Assembly (NCBI GenBank): GCA_032988165.1
Contig: JANTQF010000261.1
Coordinates: forward strand, 1-48,697
Source of the DNA: Emmonsiellopsis sp. PD_33
Taxonomy: Eukaryota > Ascomycota > Eurotiomycetes > Onygenales > Ajellomycetaceae
Length of the DNA stretch: 48,697 nt
Reading direction: 5' to 3'
Positions 11,522 through 23,758 of this stretch are shown here, piece by piece. The translations under genes were made by a program, and so were the position numbers. The notes under the pieces are model-generated. The model did not search any database. It saw nothing but the letters and a program-made list of their open reading frames with translations, and was not told the origin of the DNA. Every line of letters starts with the position of its first letter. The stretch's first letter is position 1.

Positions 11522-13247
11522 TCATACTTGAGTCCAAACGTTTGCTCTGCGGAAGAGAAGGTTAGGATTCCACAGTGATACATTTGTGACAGAAGGAACA
11601 TGAACTGAGGTTGGCGGCATCGGTTCCATTCCTGGGGCGATTTTGTCATCTGAATATGCGCAGTTGCTGGATGGAGTATCTGTTGGTGGTATGGGCTGGG
11701 TGCTGCATTGCTTCATCGTCCTGGCGGCATTTGCAGCTTCTGCCGCGGCTTTCTTCTGCGCAACAACTTCATTGTCGCCAACCTTCCAGCCACGCAATGC
11801 CCATAGGCACAGACCGCCAATGATATATGTGAGACCTGCGAATACCTGCGCATAAGTGTATGCGCGGTTCTTCTTTGAGTCGTCCTTTATAAGCACAGCA
11901 ATTGGCTCGGAGATGGTCGTAGGCGGGACCATCGTGACCCATGTGATGCTCAAGCCACTGGGGAGCAGTTGGAGGCCGATTACTTCTGCACATACGGGAA
12001 CAATGGTTGTCCAGTATGTGCCTGCCACTGTGCCCACGGCGATGGCGAAGAAGCATAGAACCCCCATGTTTTGGGTGGGAATCCAGATTGCGAAGCAGAA
12101 TATGCCGCAGAGAAACGTCATGATCATAGCCACGTTAATTCGTCCGAAGCGATCGCTTAGCAAACCAACGACCGGACGGCCGAGCGCCTGGCCAAGGTTG
12201 AGTAGAGCACTTACAATGCTGCCTTGATGTGGGGAGAGCCCGATCGAAAGGGCGAAGTTGGGAAGACTGAATAGGAGCACCACGTATCCTAGCAAGCTGA
12301 AAACCCCCCATCCTTGCAAGAGAATGAACTCGGGCCTCTTGAGCAAGGGGAAATGGAAAGCCTTGTATTGGGACCCAGTGACTTTATTTCGGTCTCGTAG
12401 GAGATTAACAGCGATGAGATTAACCGCGAACGTGACAAGACCGAGAATGCGGAACGTCCACCCTAGTCCAAGCCGGTCGATCATCGTCCCTGTAGCTAGG
12501 GAGTAGGTCAAGCCTCCGAGCCCGGAACCAGCGGCTCCAATGGATGTTGCGATGCTTCGCTTGCGGAGGAACCATTGCGATGTGATGCCGACAGAACCAA
12601 TGAAAAGGAATCCCATGCCGAATCCGAAACCTATTCCTTGACTAAGAATAATTTGCCATTGCTGTGTGGCAAATGAGGCACCGATGAACGAGCCTGTTTG
12701 GATCAAAAGTCCTATGTTAAGAACTATTCGATTGCCGTATAGATGGACCAGATGCGTGACTAAGGGCGCAACCAAGAGGCAGCATGACATGCTTAGGCCG
12801 CCAGTGACGGCGTAAACGAGGTCGTTTGCTTCCGGAAATATATTGTGGGAGAGGTAGTATGATAGAAATACGCCGTACGACTGGTATATTGAAACAAGGA
12901 ATGTTATATAAGTGATTTGCTCGATATTCTGCTATGGTTCCTGGTATCCAAGCCAGGGGAGGCCCGGTTGAGGAAAATTAGGGGACTGGCCAGAATGAAC
13001 TTACGCTGTTCACGCCCCAAGTATTTCCATTGATCCACGCTGAGCAGGCTACACAAACCCAGCCGTAGCCACCGTCCGGGGGAACGTCGTCTGGTGGCTT
13101 CTCGTCTATCCCTTCATCGGAATGCCGCGTTATATCATCAGCTGGCGGTTTTGCGTCCGGCGAAACGACTTGATCGGCGGGAGGGTTTAAATCTGTCTGA
13201 CCCGAGGATATTGCGCTCTCGATTTCCTTCGAGGAACCATTCGCCAT
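11522..13247 (-). CDS. MFS transporter, monocarboxylate (MCT/Mch) type
   Basis: Twelve-helix major facilitator of the SLC16-like fungal group; substrate not predictable. Exon 1 is 13247-13005 and exon 2 is 12880-11522, giving 533 residues. A soluble, acidic N-tail of about 55 residues leads to the MCT signature PPDGGYGWVCV, then INGNTWGVNSSYGVF across the intron. Helices, the loop GLLSDRFGR between helices 6-8 and a long cytoplasmic C-tail follow. The 3' end is uncertain: a good branch and acceptor (CCTAACCTTCTCTTCCGCAG, ending near 11540) suggests one more intron that would replace the last residues and move the stop left of 11522. The upstream gap to the LIM gene is 1.5 kb. The yeast Mch proteins do not move lactate, so the name should stay general. 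Confidence 0.9.
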
Positions 13248-14752
13248 GGTTTTAGATAATATAGATGTCTTATGCCGCTGCAGGACAGCTAGCACCGACG
13301 TCAAGATCGAGGGTTGGCAATATCAATGAAGAACTGCATAGGATAAAACAATTTGTTGGTTCTGCACAAAGGATCAAAAAGTAGGCAGTAAATATATCCA
13401 GGAGAGGAGGAGAAGTTAGAGGTCGGAGGAAGCGCGTTTGGATAACAATTGGGAATCTCCTATGTTTGGTTTTTCAAGATGAGAGAAGGGGGAGTAATAA
13501 ATAGCATCGGGTTATTCTAAATAACACCGCTTCGCTCGAGAAACAGACGCGTTCAATAATTCATGAAGTCTTGAAAGTCAGCCTGCGCAAAGAAATTTTG
13601 AGTCGATCCTCACCACCAGGGTGGCGACGACTGATATTGGTTTAGCCGTGCCTAGGTTAAAGGCTAGGGGATCTTTCATGCTGACAGCAGCAATACTCCA
13701 GTTTCGCATCTTGCTGTTGAAGGCCAAGCTCAAAGTAAAGAAAAGGCCGAATTCATGACTAATTTCAACGCCATGTGGGGTAAGGTCGGCCATCCCGCCC
13801 ATTCACGGCTAGCAAAAACATGGGCATTTGCGACTGTTCGTATCGTGTCTGTGCCGACAGCCGACTTGCGGAGAAAGATTAAGACGGAGAGAGCATGTTC
13901 AGCCGAAGCGGGAGGAAGATCATGGATTGTCCCATCATTCCGGGGAGCCATGAGTGATGTTGCATGGCTCTAGGCTAGGCTCTCGGACCGCAAGTTGATT
14001 GTATGCGGGGTTCGAGAAAACACTGCAAATGCCCCAACCAGGCTCTTGGCCATGATCCAGGCTTTATGTCCTCGCCGCTGAGAGTAAAACTTATTAGTTG
14101 AGGCCAGCCCGATGTTATAAAGGGGCTTCGGATGGGACGCAACGTTGTGGGCCGGGGAGGAGGAGAACGTGTTGTGCGCGGATCGTCATTGTCTGTACAA
14201 CTGTCTGCATTCCAACTAGCAGGGACTGCATTCTTGACAGAGATCTCGTCCCCTGTTTATATACTTCTGTTGTTATCGGTTCATGGCGTTGATGTTGGTC
14301 GTTGACATTCTAGGGCTAGGGCTTAGGGCTTCGTCTGCAACGTGGAGCCGCCCGGCCCGTGCCAAGACTCACGTGGCAATGCGTTGTCCGCGCGACGGGC
14401 CACGTGACCTGGTGACATGGCTTTTGTTGATACGATGACCCAAAGAAGAAATGTTGAAGCCATAGATCTGTAACGCCAGCCGAGCGGGAGACGGGCTGTT
14501 GTCAGACAAATAAACCCAATCTTCTCCTTCCAGGTGTTATTCTCCCCTTGCATCTTTCTTGCTATGTCTAGCTGCCACAATAAATATCATTGAGCTTACG
14601 TCCTAACAGCTGTGGTCTATCCGTCTTAGTTTCCGCCTCATACCCACCCACCACGCTGTATATTTTAACCCAACGACTCTCTTTTAACGACCGATACCAC
14701 ATACTTCATACGCTTATATCGATAGCATTTCTTGGTTAGCTTAACAGCAGTG
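13248..14752. other. Divergent intergenic region, MFS carrier / LIM protein
   Basis: About 1.5 kb. It contains two CACGTG E-boxes (14370-14375 and 14401-14406) and three TAGGGC units at 14311-14329. Open frames on both strands at about 13730-13970 have fairly even codon use but no family resemblance, so I leave them out. Confidence 0.55.
14370..14406. promoter_or_regulatory. Pair of CACGTG E-boxes
   Basis: TCACGTGG (core 14370-14375) and CCACGTGA (core 14401-14406) are 25 bp apart and in opposite orientation by their flanking T/A. They lie about 350-380 bp before the LIM-protein start. The 7-mer TCACGTG is the preferred site of Cbf1-type bHLH factors. Confidence 0.4.
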
Positions 14753-17363
14753 ATGATACATACCGCGAGGTCCAGGTATGGGACGACCCGCAAGGTCTCC
14801 CCTCCAGGCCCAAGCTATATGAACGATGAGCAAGTCGGTGGGTAAATTCCTTGCTTGTAACTTAAATTTTAATACTACTGTTGCGGACGACCTATAGAGG
14901 CTTGCTTTGGTTAATTTGTACACTGGATTGTATAGCTTCCAACCTTACTGACGCATTACGTTTCTAGCAACATATCTGAAAGACCTTCGAACCAACAGAC
15001 CTCCCCGCCCCAATGGATCTCGACCCTTGCCTACGAAGGAGCCGGCGCCCAACCCAAGGTTCACCAGCCCGCCCCGTGCGTCATCGGCTCTCTCAATGAA
15101 CAGAGACTCGGCTAGCCAGCGAGTTACCTCTGAGGAATCATATCAACGTTCTGCTAGTGCCCTATCCCATTGTCGAACCGATTCAGGGCTTTCCACGGGA
15201 AGTGAGTCGACTGGACAATCGGGGGTTCAAGAGATCGCCCCGTACGATATCTCGAGGAGCTTCTCCCCAACACCATCAGTTATGTCAAATGCCGGAGGAA
15301 CTTACAGGGAGCGGGGACAGAGATGGATGGAACGTGAGGAGGCACGCTCATTACGGGAGGCCTTGGAAGAAATGGATTTCCTTGATGAAGAAAAGCGGCT
15401 CCATACAGCCGCTCAAGATGAAGCAACGCAGTTGGTGTTAAGCCATCAGACTTCCGGATTCCCCAAGCTGAATCCTCACGCCCCTTACCGCAACCCCGAC
15501 ATAAACCTTACAAATCGCTTCCGCCAGCACCTGGAGAAGGGAGCACACGAAAGGAGTCAGAGTTTGGGAGGCATTGGGCAAAATAACACGCCCGTATCAG
15601 GGTACGGAACGTATCGATCTTCATCAGGGAGTTCTAATGGGAGCCGCACAGGAAGGGAAAGTCCTGAATTTCAAAGGCGGACAGTTCCAGGTAGGGGTCG
15701 TGTGCCGTCGACAATTGTTGATACCCCGGAAGATAGCGCTACCGTTTCGGTCAAGAAGAAAGGAACTCTTCGAAAAAACACAAGGGTAAATTTCGCGTTG
15801 CCTCCGGAGGATTCTGATACTCCACCAACCACCGTCCTACGCCGGAACACCAGTCCACGGACAAGGATCGTCAGCAACGAGTCAGTGAGGGGCATTTTCA
15901 GAAACCCGGAGGATCAAATATATGAAGAACCACAGGATGATTCTTCCCAGAACGAGACCCAATCAATCCAACCCGATAATAGCTCCGCTCTTAAGGTCAA
16001 GCCTCGAAACTCACTGCCGCGCGGTGCCCGGCCACTTCCAGATCGTTCCAGTACTGTGCCAGAAAGTAAACGGGTTTCCATCTTTGATATCCATAAGAAT
16101 CCGCCTACTCAGTCTAGGAACCCCCTCTATAAGGCCAACTCATCCCAATCACCCCCAACCACAAGTGGCAAAAAGGATGACGACAACCCTCCAAGCAAAA
16201 ACGGGTTGGAGATACGCGGTGATGATATCCGCGCTGCTACTAGCATGCGGCTAAAGGATCGCAGCGCGAAACTTCCTATGCCCACAGTAGTTAGTGATCG
16301 TCCTGGACGACCAATTGTTAGCTTTGATAAAGCATGGAAATCACCCGAGCAATCGCAGAGCAACTCACCCGGAGATAGCCCAGCAAACAGTCGTGGAGGA
16401 ACTCCGCAACGGACTGGTGCGGAAACAACACCGCCTCCATCGACAAACACGGCTCCAACTATAAATGTTACTGAATCACCTACTGTCCCGGTCATCAACG
16501 TTTCCGGCGAAGATTCGGATACACCAGTCATTTCAGTATCCTCTTCTACACCCCCAACCATTTCCGCGATGGCTCCTCCTAACGAAAAACCTTCTCGACC
16601 ACTGCCTCAGGCGGGCTCTCAGAGTAAACGGAACCCGTTTAGACGATCAACTGGGTCATCTTCGAACGGCTGGTATAGCCCTTACACCCGAACAGGTGTT
16701 CCAACTGCATCATGCACCGCCTGTGGGCTTCCTATTGCCGGTCGTATCGTTACAGCGTGTGAATCCCGCTTCCATCCGGAATGTTTTGCTTGTCATCATT
16801 GCCAAACTGCACTTGAATGCGTGGCCTTCTACCAAGAGCCCGAAGCCAAGAGAAATGAGCGACTTGAAAATGCAGACCCTAATGATGAAGAAGCCAACGC
16901 TAAGCGCTTTTACTGCCATCTGGACTTCCACGAGCTTTTTAGCCCGCGTTGCAAGAGCTGCAAGACACCAATAGAAGGAGAAGTTATCATCGCCTGTGGT
17001 GCTGAATGGCATGTTGGCCATTTCTTCTGTGCCGAATGCGGTGATCCATTTACACCGACTACCCCCTTCGTGGAGAAATCCGGATTTGCTTGGTGTGTGA
17101 GCTGCCATTCGAAGCGCAGCGCTTCCCGCTGCCAAGGATGCAAGCAGCCGGTACTTGAAGATGTGGTGGTTACCGCCCTGGGAGGTCAGTGGCACCAAAA
17201 TTGCTTCGTCTGCAGTGAATGCAGTGGTAGTTTTGGACCGGAGGGCCGCTTTTTCGTCAAGGAGGGCCAACCGAGATTTACGTCGAAGGGACGTCAGATT
17301 GGTGGGCCGGTTGAGGTTGCGGTTTGCGAGGCGTGTGAAGGGCGAAGACTCAAGTCCTACTAG
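14753..17363 (+). CDS. Three-LIM-domain protein, paxillin-like
   Basis: Likely cytoskeletal adaptor related to fungal Pxl1, which acts at sites of polarised growth and at the septum. The large exon 14968-17363 is certain. Exon 1 (14753-14837, donor GTGGGT, acceptor TTTCTAG) is inferred because it keeps the frame and gives a natural start; total 826 residues. Residues 1-600 are disordered, rich in Ser, Thr, Pro and charged clusters. Three LIM zinc modules follow, starting at C611 (CTACGLPIAG), C690 (CKSCKTPIEGEVI) and C750 (CQGCKQPVLEDVV), each with the HxxCFxC-type middle (FHPECFAC, WHVGHFFC, WHQNCFVC). LIM1 carries an acidic insertion of about 20 residues. The stop is followed by a T-rich convergent gap. 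The LIM part is certain; the identity with Pxl1 is inference. Confidence 0.88.
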
Positions 17364-18181
17364 TACAGTTCAGTCAAGGTTTATATTCCTGATTCTGGAA
17401 TGTGGCTGAAGAGCGGCTTTCATCGATATATCTCGATTTCGATATCAATCCATGCCTGCTTCGCTACAGCCCACATATCAAACAGTTTGGCCAGCTGGCT
17501 CCATCGAGGAATACGAAAATCCCCGAAATACTCACGGATGAATAATGAAGACTATGACCTCAATCATCATTCCTGGGTTCTACTGTCCTATCTTTACCTG
17601 AGCCCCTTCACCGGGGAGACGCAGCGATATCTGATTTTTGCTTTTTGCATTTGCCGAGTTTTGATTGGATCTTTGGAGCAGGGAGTACCGTTGTAGCAAG
17701 CGTGTGTTGTGATTTGGAAATAGTTTGGGTATCTTGATGAAGTTTGTGGTGTTCTTGAAGTTATTTTTTATTTTATTTTTTGCATATTTTTGCATATTTT
17801 TGCTATTAGTTTGTCTGTTATTAGTTTGTCTTTGCTTTCTTTGCGTATATCTGTGTTAATTTGATTGCTTCTTTTTTATTGACTTTGATCTGCTTGCTTG
17901 TAATGCTTTGCTCAGTCTTCTGATGTTGATGGATTGAATATTTTGGATTAATGAGGATTATGAAAGGGACGATGGGATTGCTTTCGGGGTTTCCGTGTTG
18001 TGTTTGACGGTTATTTTTTGGGTTAAAAAGGGTTTTAATCGGAAATCTTTTTGAGCTTTGCTAGAATATGTTTCTTAACTAAGCTTTTAAAATATTGTAT
18101 TCATTTGGCCTTTTGCTTATGAGCCCATTTTCCAAGATAATTACCCACTGATAAACATTCACAGATACATAAACCAAAACT
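17364..18181. other. Convergent intergenic region, LIM protein / TRM8
   Basis: About 820 bp, T-rich on the + strand in its second half, holding a pair of short tandem repeats at 17781-17830. Presumably two 3' UTRs. No gene is seen. Confidence 0.6.
17781..17830. repeat. Two adjacent short tandem duplications
   Basis: Two exact copies of the 10-mer TGCATATTTT (17781-17800) are followed directly by two copies of a 15-mer (17801-17815 and 17816-17830) that differ at one base. This is simple-sequence variation in a 3' flank. Confidence 0.85.
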
Positions 18182-19366
18182 TCAAGGCCAATCCGGATCT
18201 CCCTTCCTCCTCCAAACTGCCACGAACTTCCTCCCCTTATTCCTCGTCACCTTCTTGCCCTCTTCCGTCTCTTCCATCATAACTTTCACACACGGATCAC
18301 TCTCCAACTCCTCATCCCCAACCCTCTCAAACAATTCCTTAACTCCTTCACCTTCCTCATCCCCCTCACCAGCCCTCTCCTCCTGATTTCCCCCTTCAAA
18401 ATGACTCACCATCCACTGATGCAGTTCTTCTACATCTGTAATTGTATACAACTTCCCACCCGGCCGCAGGACGTAGGCATATTCGGCATTAAGCGACGAG
18501 GACACAATGCGCGCCTTGTGCTTGCGGGTTTTGAAGTGCGGGTCCGGGAAGCAAATGAAGATTTTCGAGAGTTGCTGGTGGGCGAAGAAGTTGGGGAGGA
18601 ATTTCATAGTGTTGGTTCGGATGGCGGAGGCGTTTTGATACGAGCCGTGCACGACGGTGGATGTAGATGGGGTCGTTGCCGTGGACTGTGAGGGAGACGA
18701 GGCCTGGGCTGGTGCTGGTGGAGGAGTAGGTGTGGATTCGGACTTTGAGGAGGTCTCGGGAGCGGGGAGGGGTGGTGCAGGTTTCTGTGCGCGTAGCGCG
18801 CGGATGCGGTCTGTTACGTAGTCGAGGACTTGGGCGCGGAGTTCCATGCCTAGTTATCGTTGAGGGATTAGTTTATGGTGATGGTCGTAACGGTAGGTCA
18901 CCCGTAGGCCTCTGGAGTGCTTTTCACTTACCAACCATGAGGGTATCTGGCAACAAAGGCGCCAGCGCAACTAATAACCCTCCAAAACCACATCCAATAT
19001 CAGCCACTTCCACGTCCTTTGTCAACCGCCGCGCACCGCTCAGATTCACATTCTCTGGGTTCGGATCTATGTATGCGGGGAAATGCGTTGACCAGTCCAT
19101 ATGCGCCGGACTGATTGGGCTGATGGATTGTAGGGAAACGAGTTAGCGTCTTGCCGTATCCAAAAGCATGAATGGAAGTGATAGAGGGGCGCATACTATG
19201 CTAACAGATGGTCCGAAAATGGGTTCGCATGCGCACGCTGTCTGTATAGTCTTTTCTGCGGGAGCTTGATATTTCCATCCCCGCTTCCTTCTCCGCTCTG
19301 ATGTTGTTGGAGCTTGTTCCGGAACTCCGTGCGCTTTTGGCGCTTTCTGGGCGGGGTAGATGACAT
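18182..19366 (-). CDS. TRM8: tRNA (guanine-N7-)-methyltransferase, catalytic subunit
   Basis: SAM-dependent enzyme that makes m7G46 in tRNAs together with the WD protein Trm82. Three exons on the - strand, 19366-19197, 19119-18932 and 18849-18182, give 341 residues. Basic N-terminus (PPRKRQKR), then NPFSDHLLAYPISPAHMDW across intron 1, the SAM loop VADIGCGFGGLL, and the family block ICFPDPHFKTRKHKARIV followed by VLRPGGKLYTITDVEELH. Between the SAM strands, after RIRALRAQ, there is an insertion of about 40 residues rich in Pro, Ser and Thr that yeast Trm8 lacks. The tail has an acidic insertion rich in Glu and Gly. It shares a 522-bp divergent promoter with VPS25. Confidence 0.95.
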
Positions 19367-19888
19367 TTCTGTCTTTGGTTTATATATATTATAGGCGTTC
19401 AAGGAGCCTATATTGCGCAAAAGGACGCCACTGGGGATAAATAGATGGCTGGCGCGGTGGGGATGCGGAAATCGGAGGAGGACAGGGGAAAAAACGCGAA
19501 GATTTTCCAGGATAAGCCGATAGAGATAGAAAAAGGGGATGTGTATCGATGCAAAAAAAAATATGATAGCTGTCTTCGGTTTTATCTTATGCCCCGAAAC
19601 TAGGCCAATTGGAGCTGGATGTTGTAGCTATCCAACCCGGTCGTCGTTGACGCGATATTTTGTGCGTCGAAAGGTCGGAGCTGTCCCGCCGATATCACGT
19701 GCGCCTTATCTTATCAGATCTGATGCAGTTTGACGTCGTCCTCCAACATCGCGTCAGCCTCGCTGGCAATACTTCAATCCTTTTTTCTGTATAATATCGG
19801 ATTCCCATTTTAGTTTGATACCCCCTTTCTGTATCTGTACCCTCTCCATACCCCAAACCCAGACGAACAGTAACCACCCAACGAAACC
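19367..19888. promoter_or_regulatory. Shared divergent promoter TRM8 / VPS25
   Basis: A 522-bp gap between start codons. It contains one TCACGTG E-box with core at 19696-19701, 188 bp before VPS25. No other element or gene is seen. Confidence 0.6.
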
Positions 19889-20712
19889 ATGGCGACCACA
19901 TCCCCGCTCCCCTCCTCCGGCCGTCTCTCGACAGCCTCCACCCTCCTCTCAAACCCCTCGAATGGGTCAACAACAGCCTCCTCAGGATTAACAGCCTCCT
20001 CTACCCCCTTCAAATTCCCAGCAACCTACTCCTTTCCCCCCTTCTTCACCCTCCAACCAAACACCACAACGCGCCTTTCTCAATTCCAAAAATGGTCCTC
20101 ACTGATCCAGGCATGGTGCCGCCATCACCGCCTCTACCGCCTCTCTTTAATTGATGCTGTCGAGTCTCCGCTTTTTCATAACGCACAGCTACGCAAGCGG
20201 CTCAGTTTGGCAGACGCGAGGACAATCGTTGATTGGATGGTTAAGGGTGATGGGGGCGGGAGAAGGGCGGAATGGGTTGGTGGGGATTCGGGGGGGAAGG
20301 CCGTAGCGTGGATTTGGTGGAGGACGCCTGAGGAGTGGGCGGGGGTTCTGGCGGATTGGGTAGGTTTTATTTCTTCTGGCAAAAACGGGTTTTGCCTATG
20401 GATGTAAAAATAGATGTTGTTTATTCTTGGCTAACTGGATCATGTCGTTAGGTCGAGGAGACGGGACAGAAGAATACTGTGCTGACGCTATATGAGTTGA
20501 TGGAGGGGGAGGCGACGACTTCTCAAGGTTAGTTATCTTTATTCTCCGCATGTGGCTGCCACATACGTGTTTATTATGCTAACTGGAGAAATGCTACAGA
20601 GTTTCATGGCATGGATCCCGATGTTTTACTGAAGTCGCTACAGGTTCTTGTAAAGCGTGGCAAGGCTCAAGTCTTTGGCAACGAAGATCAGCAGGGAGTC
20701 AAATTTTTCTGA
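19889..20712 (+). CDS. VPS25: ESCRT-II subunit Vps25
   Basis: Part of ESCRT-II, which sorts ubiquitinated cargo into multivesicular bodies and recruits ESCRT-III (Vps20). Three exons, 19889-20359, 20452-20527 and 20600-20712, give 219 residues. A Ser/Thr-rich extension of about 40 residues precedes the family start FKFPATYSFPPFFTLQPN (the PPxF region that contacts Vps36/Snf8). Winged-helix 1 contains QFQKWSSLIQAWCR and SPLFHNAQLRKRLS; winged-helix 2 is built by exons 2 and 3 and ends in GKAQVFGNEDQQGVKFF. A Gly-rich loop (KGDGGGRRAEWVGGDSGG) lengthens the link between the two. AATAAA follows 10 nt after the stop. Most other species have 170-200 residues, so the extra length comes from the tail and this loop. 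Confidence 0.95.
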
Positions 20713-21022
20713 GACCATGGTGAATAAAATATTATTTGCCTTTTGAACTCAACTATCCGCAATGTAGCAGAGAGGGTTGCTTTAATCGAGACATGGCTGC
20801 AGCGGGCAACATTATTACCATAGTTGGGGGGTTGATACACCCGTCTATGCGAGAAAAAGGATATATACACAAAAGGCCAAGAACCATGTTCACAATGTTT
20901 GGATATGGAATCACGCCGAATGCCAACCGCCTGAAAACCATTGCTGCGCCAAGCAAATCATGGATATCTAACATACTGCCAATGTATATCACGCGTATCA
21001 ACAGGACGGCAGGGAATGTCTT
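20713..21022. other. Convergent intergenic region, VPS25 / RTT107
   Basis: 310 bp between stop codons. It has AATAAA at 20723-20728 and short chance open frames. Nothing else is recognised. Confidence 0.6.
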
Positions 21023-23758
21023 CTAATCGTCAGCCATCAGAACATCTTCCTCCTTCAACTCCAGGGAGTCATCCCACCGCCACTCCTGCGCCATGGCCAT
21101 ATTCAACAGCCAGTCCGGACGCACAATCCTGGGTGTTTTCTTCGCGTTTAGCACCATATTCCGGAACTTCCGCCATAGCTTAGCCTGGTCCTTTTCCGCC
21201 CCACTGATGAGGAATACCTCATCCGGATCGGGACCTTCATCGTATTTCCTGGTTTCCTGGCTGGCACGTCGGTTGGGAAGGGCAATCCCAGAGCGCCCTC
21301 GGAACATCACGCATTGGCCGCCGTTGTTTTCGACGATGGATTTATACGGCTCGAAACCGCCGTTGATTTTCTCAACGCAGTAAACTACCATTCCGTCAAG
21401 TAGCTGGTTTTTGTTTTCCAGGGCCCTAAGCCTAGCTTCCTCCAGGGTGAAGTTGTGCTTTTTCTCGTTCACAGGGTCGTGCAGAATGAAATCGCTTGGA
21501 TTTAGGAGTTCGTCTTTATCGAGACATTGGTGTACAAAATCAACGTTGACGATTGTAGGGGCGTAGGCGAGGGCGTTGACGAATTTGTGCGTTCGGAGGA
21601 TCGAAGGGGCGGCTAGATGTGTACACTTGCGGACATCTTGGGTCACGAGGATTCCCAGATTACGTAGTTGACGCTGTAATCTTCGTGTTAGCTTAGAATG
21701 AACATGACATCGATATCTACGCATATTGGCATTGTTGACGAACTTTCTCGACCTCCTCCAATTTCGCCGCCTTTCCAGCCCATCTCCGGAATCCAGTCAA
21801 CATGAGGTGCATGACGATAGGGACCTTATATTGTTTCGGCTTCTTGGCTTCGTTCCCGTCCTCATCATCTGTTCTGTCTTCCGGCTCTATTGATCTTTTC
21901 CGCCCGCTGGCTTTCTCACTTTGGTCACTCTTCCTCCGGCCACCATATATGACCCCTCCTGCCCGCTTCTTTTCCTTTTCATAGAGTGCAATGTCCGGTG
22001 CAATCTCGTGTAATCGAGCAGCGGCCACGTCTTTCGATTTCCTACTTCCAGTCGTTGATGGGGTAGCGTTTTCTTTGCCATCGGCAATAAACCTCGAAAT
22101 CTGGGGGGTTAAAAGTTGGCCATCCTTCGCTTTATTTAGAGCTTTGGTGGCTTTTGGGATCTTTGGCGTTATGCTGGTTTGGTCTTTCTTCGCTGCTTTT
22201 GATTTTGATGCATTATTTTCGGTGGAGTTTGCCTCATGGTTAGCAGGTAGATTGTTGTTTCTTGGGCGTATTGCTGTCTCAGTGGCATGGCTTGCCAAGA
22301 AGTTATCTTCAATAGCTTGGCGGTTGATTCTGGTATGGCCGACGATTTCTCCAAGGTTCGTCCGCAATGGGAAATGCGTATAGCGTGGGGCGGAAACGGA
22401 TTGCAGATGCCACTTGGAATAGCTGTCTTCCAGCCACAGGTGGTTCACAACGTGTATATTCCATTCCTTGGCTGCTGTGCATTTCTCACTATTTGAATGA
22501 GCGGTGATGAGGTGGGTATTGTCCTGTTTTAGTGTTTTGGTACATTCAGCGCCGGTCGCGGCGATGAGGTTCTCCAGGTATATCCGTGCTTCGCCAGCAT
22601 AATTTGACAAGCTGATTTTGAAACCCTGAAAACCTGGAATTCCGTCTTTAGCAAGTGGGTAGTGAAGTAGTCTCCGGAGTGGAGATATCCATGCATTGTG
22701 GGTAATCAGATGGTAAAGCCAGGACAAGTTTCCCACTTCTTTGCCCAGTTTGGAGGCTGCTCTATATTCCTCCCCCTCACGATAACGACAGACAAATATG
22801 TCGGTTTCCTGGACATCGGATGTAATATGACCGCCTCCTTTTATGATCACCTCCCTGATGGACTGACTGATGCGGTCAGTAATGGCCAGGTCTTCCGATA
22901 ACATCACAGTCTTGCCTGCGAACACATTTAAATCGCTTTGAATCTCGCATGAGAGTGATTTCGGATCTGCTGCGGAGGCGCCTATGATATCTTTGTTTTC
23001 GGTGCTTCGGATGGGTGCATCAGGGCGCACGCGAAGTATTTCTGGATCTGGAAACATATAGGGGCGCTCATCAATCCTCTTCCCAAGTTTTAGGCAGTCG
23101 TCAAACCTACGGGGAATAAAATAGTTAGATTTTGATTAAAAAGCCTGACTTGGAGAATTAGCCTTACCAATGTGGTAGAACAATTTTGATATCCAACCTC
23201 CGGGCGATGACGTTCATACACTTTTCTGAATCTATGCTCAGGACTACCAAATGTGTCGTCGTGCGCGTAATTTTGGAGTTATATAACCCTCCCATTGCTA
23301 ACACGCCCCCGATAATCGCATCCTTATCGCCTTCTGGAAGATCATGGCAAGAGACAACAACATCGTTTAAGAAGAGTCGGGGGTCAGGGTTATATTGCCT
23401 AGTGTTCGCTAGCTTGTTCTTTGAAATCGAGGCATTCACCCAGCCTGGCTTCACCACAGGAATCAACTCATCGCAAACCTCATCGTGGCCAAGGAAATTG
23501 ATGGTGGAGGATACAAAGTGCGTAAACTGGGCAACGGGGGGCACCGCGTCTGGCAGCTGATGAAGAACGACCTCACCCCCAAGCTCCCGGATTGCAATTG
23601 CTAACTAATAAAAAAATTAGTTAATCCGCAACTAGGAAAGGAGTTCCAAATATATTTACCTGCGTAGCAGTATCACTGTCAAGGCCATCCGAGATGATGA
23701 TGCAGAGCCTAGAATAAGCGAATAATTGCGACTCTGCGTTGGTCTGTTCGTCTGCCAT
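21023..23758 (-). CDS. RTT107: Multi-BRCT genome-stability scaffold, Rtt107/Brc1 type
   Basis: Large BRCT scaffold of the Rtt107/Brc1 group, which helps replication forks recover from damage and, through its last BRCT pair in fission yeast, binds phosphorylated H2A. Exons on the - strand: 23758-23660, 23604-23168, 23106-21744 (inferred end) and 21673-21023, giving 849 residues in frame. Four BRCT repeats in the first 450 residues are marked by THLVVLS, TDIFVCRYREGEEY, GNLSWLYHLI and THLITAHSNSEKCTAAKEW. A Lys/Ser-rich linker with KRAGGVIYGGRRKS follows. The final BRCT pair has KCTHLAAPSILRTHKFV and ends at a conserved Trp. The last intron is the weak point: a GTTCGT donor with a good CTAAC branch and ACAG acceptor keeps frame, but a GTAGAT donor with a GAAG acceptor also would. 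Confidence 0.9.

Noticed and set aside
13730..13973. Opposed open frames between the MFS and LIM genes
   Set aside because: Neither shows a family motif, splice partner or clear start context.
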